A DNA stretch of 64,000 nucleotides from Procambarus clarkii. Lineage: Eukaryota; Arthropoda; Malacostraca; Decapoda; Cambaridae. Shown here one piece after another: positions 50,372 through 61,900 of the stretch; positions within the stretch are counted from its first letter, which is position 1, and every line of letters starts with the position of its first letter. Both the position numbers and the translations under genes were made by a program. The stretch covers positions 28,065,586 to 28,129,585 of the forward strand of contig NC_091195.1 of assembly GCF_040958095.1 (NCBI RefSeq), read 5' to 3'. The notes under the pieces were generated by a model, which was not told the DNA's origin, did not search any database, and saw only the letters and a program-made list of their open reading frames with translations.

Positions 50372-50707
50372 TCAGGCGAACTGCAACTTCTCAGCTGCCT
50401 CGCTTACATGGGGCCCAGGATACAGCCTTCTGTAAGACACTGTGATAGGCAGCCAGGCCCAAGATTTATGCCCTCTGGAGGATCTGCTGTACCTTGGAGG
50501 AGAGCTTCCTGATGGTCTCACAGCTCTTGCTGGCTCTACTCGGTTGTCTCCTACGATGACTATTTCTCCACAACTGCCATTAATGTGGTGGTGGTCTCCT
50601 ATTGTGTACAACTCGCCATTGACTACAATCCCCTCAATGCCCGTAATGACAGCAGTGTAGGCCTTATGGCTATTCAAGGGAAGCCGTGGCATTGCACTTG
50701 GTTCCAT
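50372..50707 (-). CDS. Unidentified 111-codon ORF, cut by a LINE tail
   Basis: It starts with ATG at 50707 and ends TGA at 50372. The protein looks real rather than random: AVITGIEGIVVNGELYTIGD, HHHINGSCGEIVIVGDN, then a basic Ser/Arg/Pro stretch (PPRYSRSSRGHKSWAW). I do not recognise the family. It begins immediately after the (AAAT)n tail of the minus-strand LINE at 50765-53830, so the LINE may have inserted in or just before it and the true start may be lost. It could be part of a mobile element. Confidence 0.4.
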   Translation of the reverse strand: MEPSAMPRLPLNSHKAYTAVITGIEGIVVNGELYTIGDHHHINGSCGEIVIVGDNRVEPARAVRPSGSSPPRYSRSSRGHKSWAWLPITVSYRRLYPGPHVSEAAEKLQFA

Positions 50708-50708
50708 C

Positions 50709-50759
<51 letters not shown>

Positions 50760-50760
50760 T
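50706..50760 (-). repeat. (AAAT)n LINE/SINE tail
   Basis: About 13 units (ATTT on the plus strand) directly after the LINE family 2 3' end. Confidence 0.95.
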
Positions 50761-51066
50761 ATACAAGAAGATATATATTGGGTTTATGAGAGTACAGAGC
50801 ATTGAAGTTATACATTCTTGTAGAGCCACTAGCATGCATAGCATTTCGGGCAGGTCCTTAACCTAACGAGTAATTTTAAGAAATTAGCAAAAGTAGAAAA
50901 TGTTTACAGGTACATTGTAAGAAAATATAAAAAATACATTGAAAGAAAGTATAAAGATGCATTGTAGGAAGGTATAAAACTTATGCACCCTTTTTGCATA
51001 AGAAATTTATAAGAAATTTGACAGGATTATGCAGGCGATGAGTCACAATAACGTGGCTAAAGTAAG

Positions 51067-51207
51067 TTGACCAGACCACACACTAGAAGGTGAAGGGACG
51101 ACGACGTTTCGGTCCGTCCTGGACCATTCTCAAGATCGACTTGAGAATGGTCCAGGACGGACCGAAACGTTGTCGTCCCTTCACCTTCTAGTGTGTGGTC
51201 TGGTCAA
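51067..51207. repeat. 141-bp near-perfect palindrome (foldback element)
   Basis: The left arm runs TTGACCAGACCACACACTAG through GACGACGACGTTTCGGTCCG to ATTCTCAAG. The right arm is its exact reverse complement with one mismatch seen (GACGACGACG against GACGACAACG). The centre is about 5 bp (ATCGA). It lies within the LINE family 2 copy. Half-copies are at 28965 and elsewhere. Confidence 0.97.
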
Positions 51208-52239
51208 TTGACAGGATTAGTAGGTACATTAAAGTAAATTTGAGGGTTATCCCCTTAACCCCTTATATACAAGATGATAGCAATGATTACAATGGTAAAG
51301 TTATATAGCTTAGCTTCAAACACAGTACTGGGGAATTGGGTAGCACAAGATACAGTGCGAGTTTAAAGCACTAGGTAGGAAACTATGCAGATGAAATTAG
51401 GTACTTTTTTTTTTTTTAATAAGGCAAGAGTTGGACAATTTTTCAATTCGTTAGGGAGTGAGTTCCATAGACGAGGCCCCTTTATTTGCATGGAGTGTTT
51501 ATACAGATTACATTTGACTATGGGGATACTGTATCAAAGAAATATTTATTTCTGGTGTGGTGATTATGGGTTCTATTACATGTGTCCAGGAAGAGTTTCA
51601 GAACATGGTCTGCATTTAAGAACAGGATTTTGTAAATGTAGATGGTACAAGAGAATGTGTGAAGTCAGTTTATGTTTAGCATGTTTAGGGATTTAAACAA
51701 GGGGGCTGAGTGTTGTCTGAAAGCAAAGTTTGTTATTGTTCTGATAGCAGATTTTTGTTGGGTGATGATGGACATGAGGTGGTTTGCAGTGGTTGAACCC
51801 CATGCACAGATACCCTAATTAAGATAGGGATAGATTAGTGCATAGCATAGTGAAAGGAAAGCAGAGTTAGGTACATAATATCTGATTTAAGAGAGTATAG
51901 TATACCAACTGTTTTAGAGACTTTCTTAGTTATGTGTTGTATGTGGGTGCTGAAGTTGAGTCTCTTGTCTAGGAATAGGCCAAGGAACTTTCCATCATTT
52001 TTATTGCTGATGTTAACATCATAAGTGAACTTTTTTAAATTCATTATTTACAACATTATTTAATATATGTGGGTTGGGGTCTGAGTAGATGAGGGTAGTA
52101 TCATCAGCAAATATATGTGCTTTAATATACCTACAAATTTCTCTCATTTTTTTCTTGCTATGTACCTGTTATCATTTTTATAAATTTTGCTAGTTTGAAA
52201 CCTACTACTTGAAATTAAAAGAACCTACTTGAAATTTTC

Positions 52240-52375
52240 TCAGATTAAGGACCTGCTCGAAACGCTCGCGTACTAGTGGCTTTACAAGAATGTAATTACT
52301 ATGCTATGTATCCTCACAATCCCAATGTACCTTCTTGTATATATATAAATAAATAAATAAATAAATAATATAGGT
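52240..52375 (+). mobile_element. LINE-2/SINE-D 3' tail, plus orientation
   Basis: GAAACGCTCGCGTACTAGTG, GCTTTACAAGAATGTAATTA, AATGTACCTTCTTGTATATA, then (AAAT)n. Inserted in the opposite orientation into the minus-strand LINE. Confidence 0.85.
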
Positions 52376-53917
52376 TTAAGAATGTTAGAGACATTAGGAA
52401 GATCATTGATGTATATAAGAAATAGGAGAGGTCCTAGGATGCTGCCCTGTGGCACTCCTACGGTTAGAATGGGAGAGGTTATATCATGGATGGCTACATA
52501 TTGGTGTCTGTCACGAAGATAGGATCGTATATATAGTTCAGGGCAAGGCCTTGGATTCCATAATGGTGGAGTTTAAGTAAGAGGTAATTGTGAGTATTAC
52601 TTTTTTCAGGTTAATGAAGAGTGCAATCAGAAACTCATTTTTGTCAAGGGCTGAGTAGACTATTTCAATCAGACTAATAATTGCATCATTGGTACTCTTT
52701 TTTGGGAGCAGAAGCAAACTGACAGGGGCCAAGTATATCGAATTTTATGTTGGCATAAAGTTGTTTGTAAACAATTTTTCAAATATTTTTGATAATATGG
52801 GTAGGTTTGATATTGGTCTGTAATTGTTTGTCTGCTTGATTGCCTCCTTTATGAACTGGCATCACTCGTGTTTTTTTTAAGGATATCGGGGAAGGTGTGA
52901 CACTAGAGATTTGTTGAACAGCAGAGCTATGGGTAGCACAAGGGCATGGGAGGCACTCTTGTATACCCTGGATGGTATTTCACTAATGTTCCCAGCTTTG
53001 GTTTTTAGTGTGTGAATGATGGACACAACATCTGTTGGGTTGACTGGTGAAAGGAGAAGAGAGTTTGGATAGCTGCCTGAGAGATATGTTAACATGTGTC
53101 TGAATCTGTGGGATTTTTCTGGCAAGGTTAGTACCAACTGATGAAAAGAAGCTATTAAATTCAGTTGCAGGTGTATAACCATCCTTGGAAATGTTTATCT
53201 GGTTATGTAAGTATTGTTTAGCTCCTAGGATGTTAGAGATGGTTTTCCATGTGCTTTTCATGTTGCCTTTTGCTTCTTTGAATCTACTCCCATAATAGGA
53301 AAGTTTTGCTTTTATTATACTGGTAAGCATTGATGAGTACCTCTTAGCTACTTCCTTTGTAACTAGGCCAATCCTAAGTTTTTTTTATATTCATGTTACT
53401 TGTTGATTGCTTTGAATATGCCACTTGTGAGCCATGGATTGTTTATTCTTTTGTCAGTTACTTGCTTGGTAAGGAGGGGATAATGAGTGTTGTAGAGGCT
53501 TAAAGTTTTGGAAAGGAAGAGGTTAGCTAAAGAATTTATATCCTGTGTATTATTGAATTCACATTCCCAGTTAATATTGTAAAGTGTATTTGTGAGGTTG
53601 TCTATTGCTGCTTGACTGTGTAACCTAAAGGTAACTTTCTTGTTTTCTGGTGGTGTTATGTCAATGTTTGTTATGAGGAAGGTAGGATAGTGGTCAGTTG
53701 TTCTGTCAGTGATTATACCAGATGCAAAGGGAGCTGTTATGTTAGTCTATAAGTGATCCAAGGTAGTAGCAGATGTCATTTTGCTAGATTTAGTTTTGTT
53801 TGATTCACCTACATGACCCAGATACTTTTATTTGTTGATCCCCAGCTTCATATTCACCTGCTTCTGTTCATAGGCACTAATGTTACCTTCTGACCCGAAC
53901 CATCTGGCCTACTCCAT

Positions 53918-54745
53918 GTTTCTTCTGGGGAACCCTATCGGCTCCCTGAAGAACATACTGATTAAGTACCATACTACTTAGAAGTCATCAGTCACAATTC
54001 TTGTTGCCTAACGAGGACCATAACCCAAAACCTGGCCCCTTCAGAGGCGCAGATAGCAATGGCCCATGAACACTTCACATTTAAAGTTTATCATCTTGCC
54101 ATCGGCCATGGAAGGCACCCAGAATGGTAGGTAAATCAAAACAAACCACTGCATGGTTTAGCAGTCCTTATGGTGCAGAGGTAAAACACTCGCCGGGCAC
54201 TTCGCAAGCGATTTGGCCTGGGTTCATATCCTGGCTTAGGAAGTTTGAATAGGTGTCAGTCTTTAACTGTAGCCTCTGTTCACCCAGCAGTGAATGGGTA
54301 CCTGGTGGTTAAACAATTTGGCGGATCGTATTCCAGGGAAAATCAAGATTAAGGACCTGCCCGAAATGCTTTGCATGCGAGTGGCTTTACAAGAATGTAA
54401 GAACACTTGTATATATAAATAAAAAAAATACTCGCAAAGTATCAAAAGAACTCTGCTTTTAAAAATTAATGTTAACAAACGACAAAAACTTCATTAACCT
54501 GAACCCCCCCCCTCCCCTGCTAATAGGCTGCACCCACCTCGTTTGGGGAAGGAGGAAGCCGGCTCGGGTCAGCTGGGCCGCCAGGTCAGTTCTGGAATGA
54601 TGTACAACTGCCGGCCAGAGGGAGTGAGGGAGAGTGTCAGGGAGTCTCCAGCGCCTCGTCCAGAAACTGGCATTTCATTACATTCATCGCTGGTTTTCTG
54701 TGGGGGAGCCCCATCGGCTCCTTGAAGCTAATCGCCCACAGAGCA
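53918..54745 (-). mobile_element. DIRS end fragment: terminal repeat plus internal complementary region
   Basis: The terminal-repeat part (53918-54165) reads TTCTGGGGAACCCTATCGGC, TTGCCTAACGAGGACCATAA, GAAGGCACCCAGAATGGTAG. After a SINE it continues (54428-54660) and reaches the complementary region CATTTCATTACATTCATCGC, TGGTTTTCTGTGGGGGAGCC (about 54670-54725). Coding parts are lost. Diverged from the young DIRS. Confidence 0.82.
54168..54427 (+). mobile_element. SINE family D inserted in DIRS fragment
   Basis: A tRNA-like head (ATGGTGCAGAGGTAAAACAC, GGGTTCATATCC) is followed by the body (AACTGTAGCCTCTGTTCACC, CAGCAGTGAATGGGTACCTG). The LINE-2-like tail is GCCCGAAATGCTTTGCATGC, GAGTGGCTTTACAAGAATGT, poly(A). 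Confidence 0.87.
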
Positions 54746-54849
54746 GGACAAAACAGGAAAACTCGCAGAAGCACCACATTCCACATATGACGGGATACAT
54801 ATCATAGACACTGCCCTGTGGATGCTGCCACAGAGCAGCATCCTAGGAC

Positions 54850-56110
54850 CTCTATTTCTTATACGTCAATGATCTGTCTAATATTTTTTAACATTCTTAA
54901 ACCTATATTGTTAATGCTGATGTTTGATAAATATTGTTTGCTGATGATACTACCCTCATCTGCTCAGACCACAACCCACACACTAAATAATGCTGTAAAC
55001 AATGAATTAAAAAAAAAGTCCACTTATTGATGTCAACCAATAAACAAACACTAAACATAAAAAAGACCTACTACATCTTATTTGGAAGCAAATCAACAAA
55101 TGCAGTTCAGCTTCAGAGACAATGTTAACATCAGCAATAAAAGTGATGAGAAGTTCTTTGGCCTATACTTAGACCAGAGACTCAACTTCAACACCCATAT
55201 ACAACTCATAACTAAGAAAGCCTCTAAAACGGTCGGTATACTTTATAAAGTAAGATATTATGTTCCCCACTCTGCTCTCTTCTCATTATACTAGGAGCTA
55301 ATTTATTCCTATCTTACATACGGTATCTGTGCTTGGGGTTCAACCACTGTAAACCACCTCAAGCCCATCATCACCCAGCAAAAATCTGCTATCAGAACAA
55401 TAACAAATTCTACTTTCAGACAACACTCAGTCCCCCTGTTTAAATCCCTAAACATGCTAAACATAAACTCACTCTACACATTCTCTTGTGCCATTTAGAT
55501 TTATAAAACCCTGTTCTTAAATTCAAATCCTGTTCTGAAACTCTTCCTTGACAAATGTAATGGAACCCATAATCATCATCTATGCAAATAAAGGGACCTA
55601 GTCTATGGAATTCACTCCCTAATGAATTTAAAAGCTGTCCAACCTATGCCTTACTCAAAAATAAAACCAAAAAGTACTTAATTTCATCCTCATAGTTTCC
55701 TACCTAGTGCCTTAAACTCGCACTGTATCTTGTGCTACCCACTTCCCCAATATATGTGCCTAAGCCATTCAACTTCACCATTACAATAACTGCTATCATC
55801 TTATATCATGGTTGTTATATTGAACACATATTTTACTACATAATACCTAGAAATAATCATCAAATTATACTACAATGTACCTGTTGATAAACCTCAAATT
55901 TTACTATAATGTACCTACTAATCTTCATCAAGTTTCCTTACAATGTACCTGTTAACATTTCTCAGTTTTGCTAGAAATTACCTACTTAAAATTATCTGTA
56001 AGATTAAGAACCTGCCCGAAATGCTATGCGTGTTAGTGGCTTTACAATAAATGTGAAAACATCACTGCTATGTACTCTCATAAACCCAATGTACCTTCTT
56101 TTATACAGTA
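54850..56110 (+). pseudogene. LINE family 2 copy, RT C-terminal half and 3' UTR
   Basis: It starts near the FADD region (TTTGCTGATGATACTACCCT) and continues through VNISNKSDEKFFGLYLDQRL then NFNTHIQLITKKAS. The 3' UTR carries GCCCGAAATGCTATGCGTGT and TAGTGGCTTTACAATAAATG. Frames are broken. Confidence 0.85.
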
Positions 56111-56800
56111 TATATAACTAATCCAGTCGAATCCGTGGTGCATAAAGCAGCTTTATCCTTCCCACCAGGATCAGCAGGTGGGCTCACAGGACTAAGACCC
56201 AACCACATCAAACAAATGCTCAACCCTGCACTGGGAGACATTGCACAGGGCCTCCTGGTGGAACTTATTAGATTCGCCAACACATGCCTAGCTGGCAAAA
56301 TACCAGAGACCATACAGCCTCCCTTTTTTTGGCGCTTCACTCTGTGCCCTGAGGAAAAAGGATGGAGGAATCAGACCAAATGCTGTGGAACAATTCACTC
56401 CGGCACCTCATCACTAAGGCTGCTGCTAGAACAGTTAGCCAGGCAGCAGCAGTCATGCTGAAGCCAAAACAGCTCGGGTTTAGCATTCCCCAAGGGTGTG
56501 AGGCAGTTGCTCATGCAGCTAGAGCCTACATTGCCAACATTACAGATAGAAAAACCCTGATAAAACTGGATTTCAAAATTGCTTTCAATCTGGTAAAAAG
56601 GGATGTAGTACTCAGTGCGATTCATTGTTTTTTTCCTTCTACCCGTTTGTTAACTCATGTTACAGCAAGAATCTAACTCTGTCATTCGGGGAACATGAAA
56701 TTTAATCACAAGGTGTCCAAGAGGGCGACCCTCTTGCTCCTTCTCTTTTCTGCCTAGTCATCAAGGAAGTCATCAAATAACCTGTCCAGTGAGCTTGTTA
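56111..56800 (+). pseudogene. Reverse transcriptase fragment, another non-LTR family
   Basis: Translated pieces: ALSFPPGSAGGLTGLRPNHI, LGFSIPQGCEAVAHAARAYI, LIKLDFKIAFNLVKRDVVLS (RT motif A region) and later a QGVQEGDPLAP-like stretch in a shifted frame. The clade is uncertain. The catalytic Asp box is not reached or is lost. Confidence 0.7.
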
Positions 56801-57640
56801 TAAGTGTTGGCTGCTATGGGGGATCTAGTATTATATTGGTGTAGGGTCAGCAGTTAGAATCAGGAGGTATCACCATTAAGGGAGATCATAAAGGTCCGGC
56901 CCCCAATAAAAATATAAAACAGTAATACTTATAGTGGCTTTCTGAAAATGTCAGCCTAGAGGTAGATCATTGATCTCCTACACAGGAAGAATGGATATTC
57001 CTTTAAAACTAACTTTTTATTAAACCCTCTTAACAACTCCCCATATACATTCGCCACAATAACAATAATTACTTTACCCCACTATCTTACGTTAAAAGCC
57101 TTGGTCCACATAAGCAGGATACAAGGTTTTACAATGAGCACAAGCTAGGGTAAAGTCTACTAGGCAAGGGACACTAGCAAGGACTCTGCCAAGGGTCCAT
57201 AGAATTACCCAAATCGGCCCAAAACTACACAAATCGTCCTAGCATTACGTAAGTAATGAAGAAATATGGTATATTTACTTACTATAATGTTGGTGCTACA
57301 CGTAGAACATGATCAAACCTATTTTTACTCTGAAATAATCTAATTTCATAACGAAATGAGACGTAAATAAGTGAGAGGTGACGCCATAGGAAGTCGACGG
57401 TCCAAGCGACAATTATGTGGAGCGACTTATCCAAGATATATGGTCGCCTGGAGAGTGTTTGCTGCCATATCAGCCTCCTGTACACAGAGATCCAGTCGTC
57501 GTACATACATGTATGTATGAGTGTGTGTACATGTGTATACAACATTAATAATTTTGTAACTAGCGTCAAACACTGTTACTTGCTTAGCTAACCGAACTAG
57601 AGGGTTCAGTTCCTGAACCGATTATGTGTCTCTGTAATCC
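56801..57640. other. Intergenic, no gene seen
   Basis: AT-rich with no clear element; the small minus-strand frame at 57282-57569 has no support. Confidence 0.4.
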
Positions 57641-57729
57641 TTTACACCACCGCCCACGGGATGGGTATGGGGTGCATAATAAAGAAAGAAATAGAAGAAA
57701 TTTAAATTGCATAATACGGTTATTGACAT

Positions 57730-57830
57730 TCAATAATAGTAAGATAAGTTTTGATATTAAGTTTTTAAGTAAGATAAGTTAAGATAAGTTTTAAGTAAGA
57801 TAAGTTAAGATAAGTTTTAAGTAAGACAGT
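57730..57830. repeat. AAGATAAGTT-type short tandem repeat
   Basis: Irregular copies of AAGATAAGTT and TTTTAAGTAAGATAAGTT. Confidence 0.85.
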
Positions 57831-57834
57831 TTTG

Positions 57835-58290
57835 ATATTCCTAGAGTACGAGTTAATCAAACTAGAAATGCTCTACAAATCAAGGGACCCAGAATGTGGA
57901 ATGACCTTCCCAACCATGTTAAAGACTGTACCTCTCTCAACCAGTTTAAGATAAAAACGAAGCTATACCTAATAAATTCTCTGTAACCTACCTTACCCTT
58001 CTATTGTCAACCAATGTCTGTTTTTTTTCTTTAAAGAGCGCTTTTTGTCGACATAATTGTATTTGTGCTGCTTTTTCATCTATGTTTTCATTTCTTGTTT
58101 TCATTCTACTCATTATGCTCAATTAGTATTAAGCTTGTCATTTAAGTTTATCATGCCCGAAACGCTTTGCGTAATAGTGGCTTTAGGCATTGTATGTACT
58201 AGCTCTACCTATAAGTCAACCAATCTTTGTAAAAATTTATTGTATGTATGTACCTTACCTAAATAAACATTTTATTTTTTTTTTTATTTT
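57835..58290 (+). mobile_element. LINE family 2, C-terminal end and 3' UTR
   Basis: Begins TATTCCTAGAGTACGAGTTA and encodes the same RGPRMWNDLP region as 5150-5294. It ends ACGCTTTGCGTAATAGTGGC, TTAGGCATTGTATGTACTAG, TACCTTACCTAAATAAA. Confidence 0.87.
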
Positions 58291-58469
58291 ATAAATCAAT
58301 GAGGACCAAATGGGAGACCAGTGATCAGATGAATATTACAGACTCAAGGGTAGCCTTCTCTTCTTGTATATAAATGAAAAAATAAATTAGTTTGTTTAAT
58401 TCTAATGCTTGTAGGCGAGAACAGGTGTGAACGCCAGCTAGCGCACAAGTACATGAGCGCCCAAAATAC

Positions 58470-58762
58470 TTTTTTTTTTTTTTTTTTTTTTTTGAGATAT
58501 ATACAAGAGTTGTTACATTCTTGTAGAGCCACTAGTACGCGTAGCGTTTCGGGCAAGTCCTTAATCCTATGGTCCCTGGAATACGATCCCCTGCCGCGAA
58601 GAATCGTTTTTTCATCCAAGTACACATTTTACTGTTGCGTTAAACAGAGGCTACAGTTAAGGAATTGCGCCCAGTAAATCCTCCCCGGCCAGGATACGAA
58701 CCCATGACATAGCGCTCGCGGAACGCCAGGCGAGTGTCTTACCACTACACCACGGAGACTGC
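58470..58762 (-). mobile_element. SINE family D, near-identical to 5521
   Basis: Poly(T) (poly(A) on minus), tail ACTAGTACGCGTAGCGTTTC, body and tRNA-like head ending ACCACTACACCACGGAGACT. This copy keeps TCCTTAATCCTATGGTCCCT, which is shortened in the 5521 copy. Confidence 0.9.
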
Positions 58763-58929
58763 ATTCGGGTGTGTTTTACACAAAAGACATGTACAGACAG
58801 GCGTGTGGCTTCTGACTTCTTTTTTATTGATTAATATTAAATATTAGGCGCTTACCTATAATAGTTATCATTATATGCAAGTATAACTATCACATAATAA
58901 ATATAAAAGGAGTTTATCAAAAAACTGAC

Positions 58930-61900
58930 AGAAGTGTTGTGTTTTGTGCGTTGTATCGTGTTTGTGGGCATTCGGGTGTGTTGTGTTTACGCTGGCGGGC
59001 GGCGTCCTTACCAACTCCGGATTATGTCTATTACATCACTAAACTTCATTTAATAACTATATGCCTGTTAAATAGAAGATTTTAATTGTTAATAGCATTA
59101 TATTGTCGTTTTAATATGGAACACGTACACATATGCGAAACGTCTAAAGCTGGTGTCCGAAGTGGTAAAAATATTAGTGTGCGATGTTGTCAATGTACGG
59201 AGTGTCTTGTATCATAGGAATTACCGTTTGTCGTGGCGCCATCTATGTTTTGACAGCAGTACTACTAATGTTCCCACGTTATGTGATGATCGCTATACGG
59301 GTGTTGCGGTCAGTTGCTCTTCTATATATGTTTATGGACAACGTAGGTGATTTGAGGCAATTTGCGGCCAGAGTGAAATAGTATCCACGCGGTGAGTGAT
59401 GGAGGAGGATATATACTGCTGTGTACTCGACCAGCGGGTGAGAGGTAAGTTATATCGAACAATTATGGGGAATAGATGGGTTATTTTAAGCGTAGAATGT
59501 CAGGTAACCGGTAACTACACAGATGGGGTAGTGTTTTTTTGTCTTTATTTACTAAAGTGGAACATTACATTATGCCTTTAGCTGAACAAGTCTACTGGTG
59601 GGAGAAGTAGACGGGTTTTATGAAAGTATTTTACCTAAATATATATTTGTATTTGGTTAACTAGTTCAGCCGTTACCAGGGAGGGTGTTCCTTTAATCTA
59701 ATCTAAAAATTCTAGCCGGACAAAGTGATTAAATAAAGAAATTGAATAGAACGAAGTGGTTTGCCAGGGTGCTTAACATTTAGTTTAGTTAACTTACTTT
59801 GCAGGCCATGCTTAAAGAATGCAAGTTTATCATATTGAATTTATCGTAGTTTTACTGCATTTAATATACCGTTTTTACCCTATTTAATTATGTCGGGTAA
59901 AGGCCGGTCGTGGAAAGTTCCTAATATAGCAAGTTTTAAAGGAAAAGTTTGAGTTAACTTTAACGCTTAAGTTAGTGACCAATTAGCTTGGTCTATTGTG
60001 AGGAAAGTTACTATATAGAATCTAACATTGCAAGTGCCATTTCTCTACTCTTTTTGAGAAACATGACTAGATACATGAATCGCATAGTTTTATTACTAAA
60101 TGTTCATGGATTAGGTTGCATAGTTGAGGAAGTAGTGATAAGGTTTGTGATTTTGTGTACCTTGACTTCAGCAGAGATTTTGATAGTGGCGCAAAATTGA
60201 TAGGGGCTCGGATCATTGGGAATTCTGACTGAAGTTGATTAAGTCATGGCTATACCAAAAGAAATTAGTATAAATGGGGTTAAGTTGGGAGAAGTGTTGT
60301 AAGTAGTGCCTAAAAGCTCTCCTTGGACCTCTGTTATTCGCAAGATTATGGTTTAGACTGCAATAGTTGCAGAATTGGCAAATAAAAAATACCGATGCCC
60401 TATATAGTTTTGAAATGGTTAAGACTACCAGATGCAGTTTAATGCTGACATATGTAAGGTTTGGGGGCTAGGTAAAGATGAGATAGATGGTGTAGATTGT
60501 TAAGAGTATTAAATTTTTTGCAGGTGGTAAATTCTCCCCGAGCTGGCACTGCTCTCCAGCCTGGGATGTTGATTGGTTAGTCTTCAACTGCCTCCCAACA
60601 TGGTAGTGAGGTCCTGAGCTGACATGCAGTGAGGAACGTGGAAAGCTTCCTGAATTGGCACATGGTATGCCTCCCTTTCAAACCAGCAGCTGGCACAAAT
60701 GTTCCAGCTAACATCAGAATAGTGGATGAAGCCCACACTAAAATGTAAGTGGTACAGTAAATGGACACCCCCCCGCCTCTTGACACTTAACAGTTGGGAG
60801 GAAGGGGGGGGGAGAAAGTGTGGATTATAGTTCTATTGCTACAGAATCTTTTGCCATAAAAACTTCTGCTTTTAATAAATATTTCTAATTTTAATATTAG
60901 TTGGCTTGCATGGTGTATTAATCATTCCTTTGGCAGAACTGTAACTAAATTGTTCCCACAAAACATTTAATCCATTAACAGCACTGTATCAGGTTCATAA
61001 AGAAATTTATAATAAAGACCAAGTGTGGTCATAAGTGCTGCAGATGGGGGAGATAGAACCTTACACCTGCAGAAGTGTGGTGATAACTGGAGAGAATATG
61101 GCCTTGTATAGTTGCTAGTGTAAATATTACTAAATTTAGTAAAATCACATTGTCTTGGTAGTATAGTTGGGTTAATTATGAATTTTCAGACTAAAAAGCT
61201 TGGTACATAATTCAACAGAATAAATTTGTCCCCCTAGTAGTAAGCAGTGGTTGCAAAAGAAGAATTTGTATATATAAATTTTGTATTGCTTTTATTCAAA
61301 TGTTATACATGGTTAAATTAAAGTTTTTGCAATGTTCCAGAAAAATGTTCATGACTAAAGTTGTTGGAAAATAAAATTTGTATAGGATGTTGACTTGAAA
61401 TGACTATAGCTTTGTTTGTAATTAATAAAGATGGGACAAAGATAGTTAGTGTGGCATTTAAAACGGCAACTGTTAAACTGGTGGTTCAGGTATGAACAAA
61501 ATAACATCGCTATGCAAATAACTTTTTAGTAATATTTGCTGTTCACATGACAGGTTGTGGAAGGTCCTGACAACAAAGAGCTGCAGGAAAATACTTGCAG
61601 ATCTACAGTAAGTAGTGTTGTGTACATTGGAATTAGAGGGTAGAAGTTAATTGCTAAAAACCTATTAAATATTAGGGTATGGAAATTGAATGGGTATGGA
61701 AGTCTAGGCTTAGGCTAGTGGGTACCATATCTGCAAGTTTAGTCCTTTCAGGAATGTATTGAATAGAATGGTATGTTGAAATTGTGAAAATTGTAATGTG
61801 GGGCATTAGATCTTAAACAGCATAGTTGAGGGTGTTTTTATTAATAAAATTTTAATGAAATATAAATCTTTAGTTAACATTAAATGTTTGTTAAATAAGC

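Larger units (their letters stand above)
50765..53830 (-). pseudogene. LINE family 2, long broken copy
   Basis: Minus-strand pieces in order: 53330-52983 (SWKTISNILGAK-like linker with SRFKEAKGNMKSTWKTISNI), 53182-52877, 52732-52538 (DKNEFLIALFINLKK, RT motif A region with the catalytic Asp lost) and 52044-51835 (NDGKFLGLFLDKRLNFSTHI). Then the 3' UTR with the CATTTCGGGCAGGTCCTTAA tail. It is interrupted by the palindrome at 51067 and a plus-strand LINE tail at 52240. Many frameshifts. Confidence 0.85.

Noticed and set aside
59399..59444. Short coding exon beginning MEEDIYCCVLDQRVR
   Set aside because: The ATG and donor are good, but every downstream exon join reaches a stop quickly and the peptide is not recognised.
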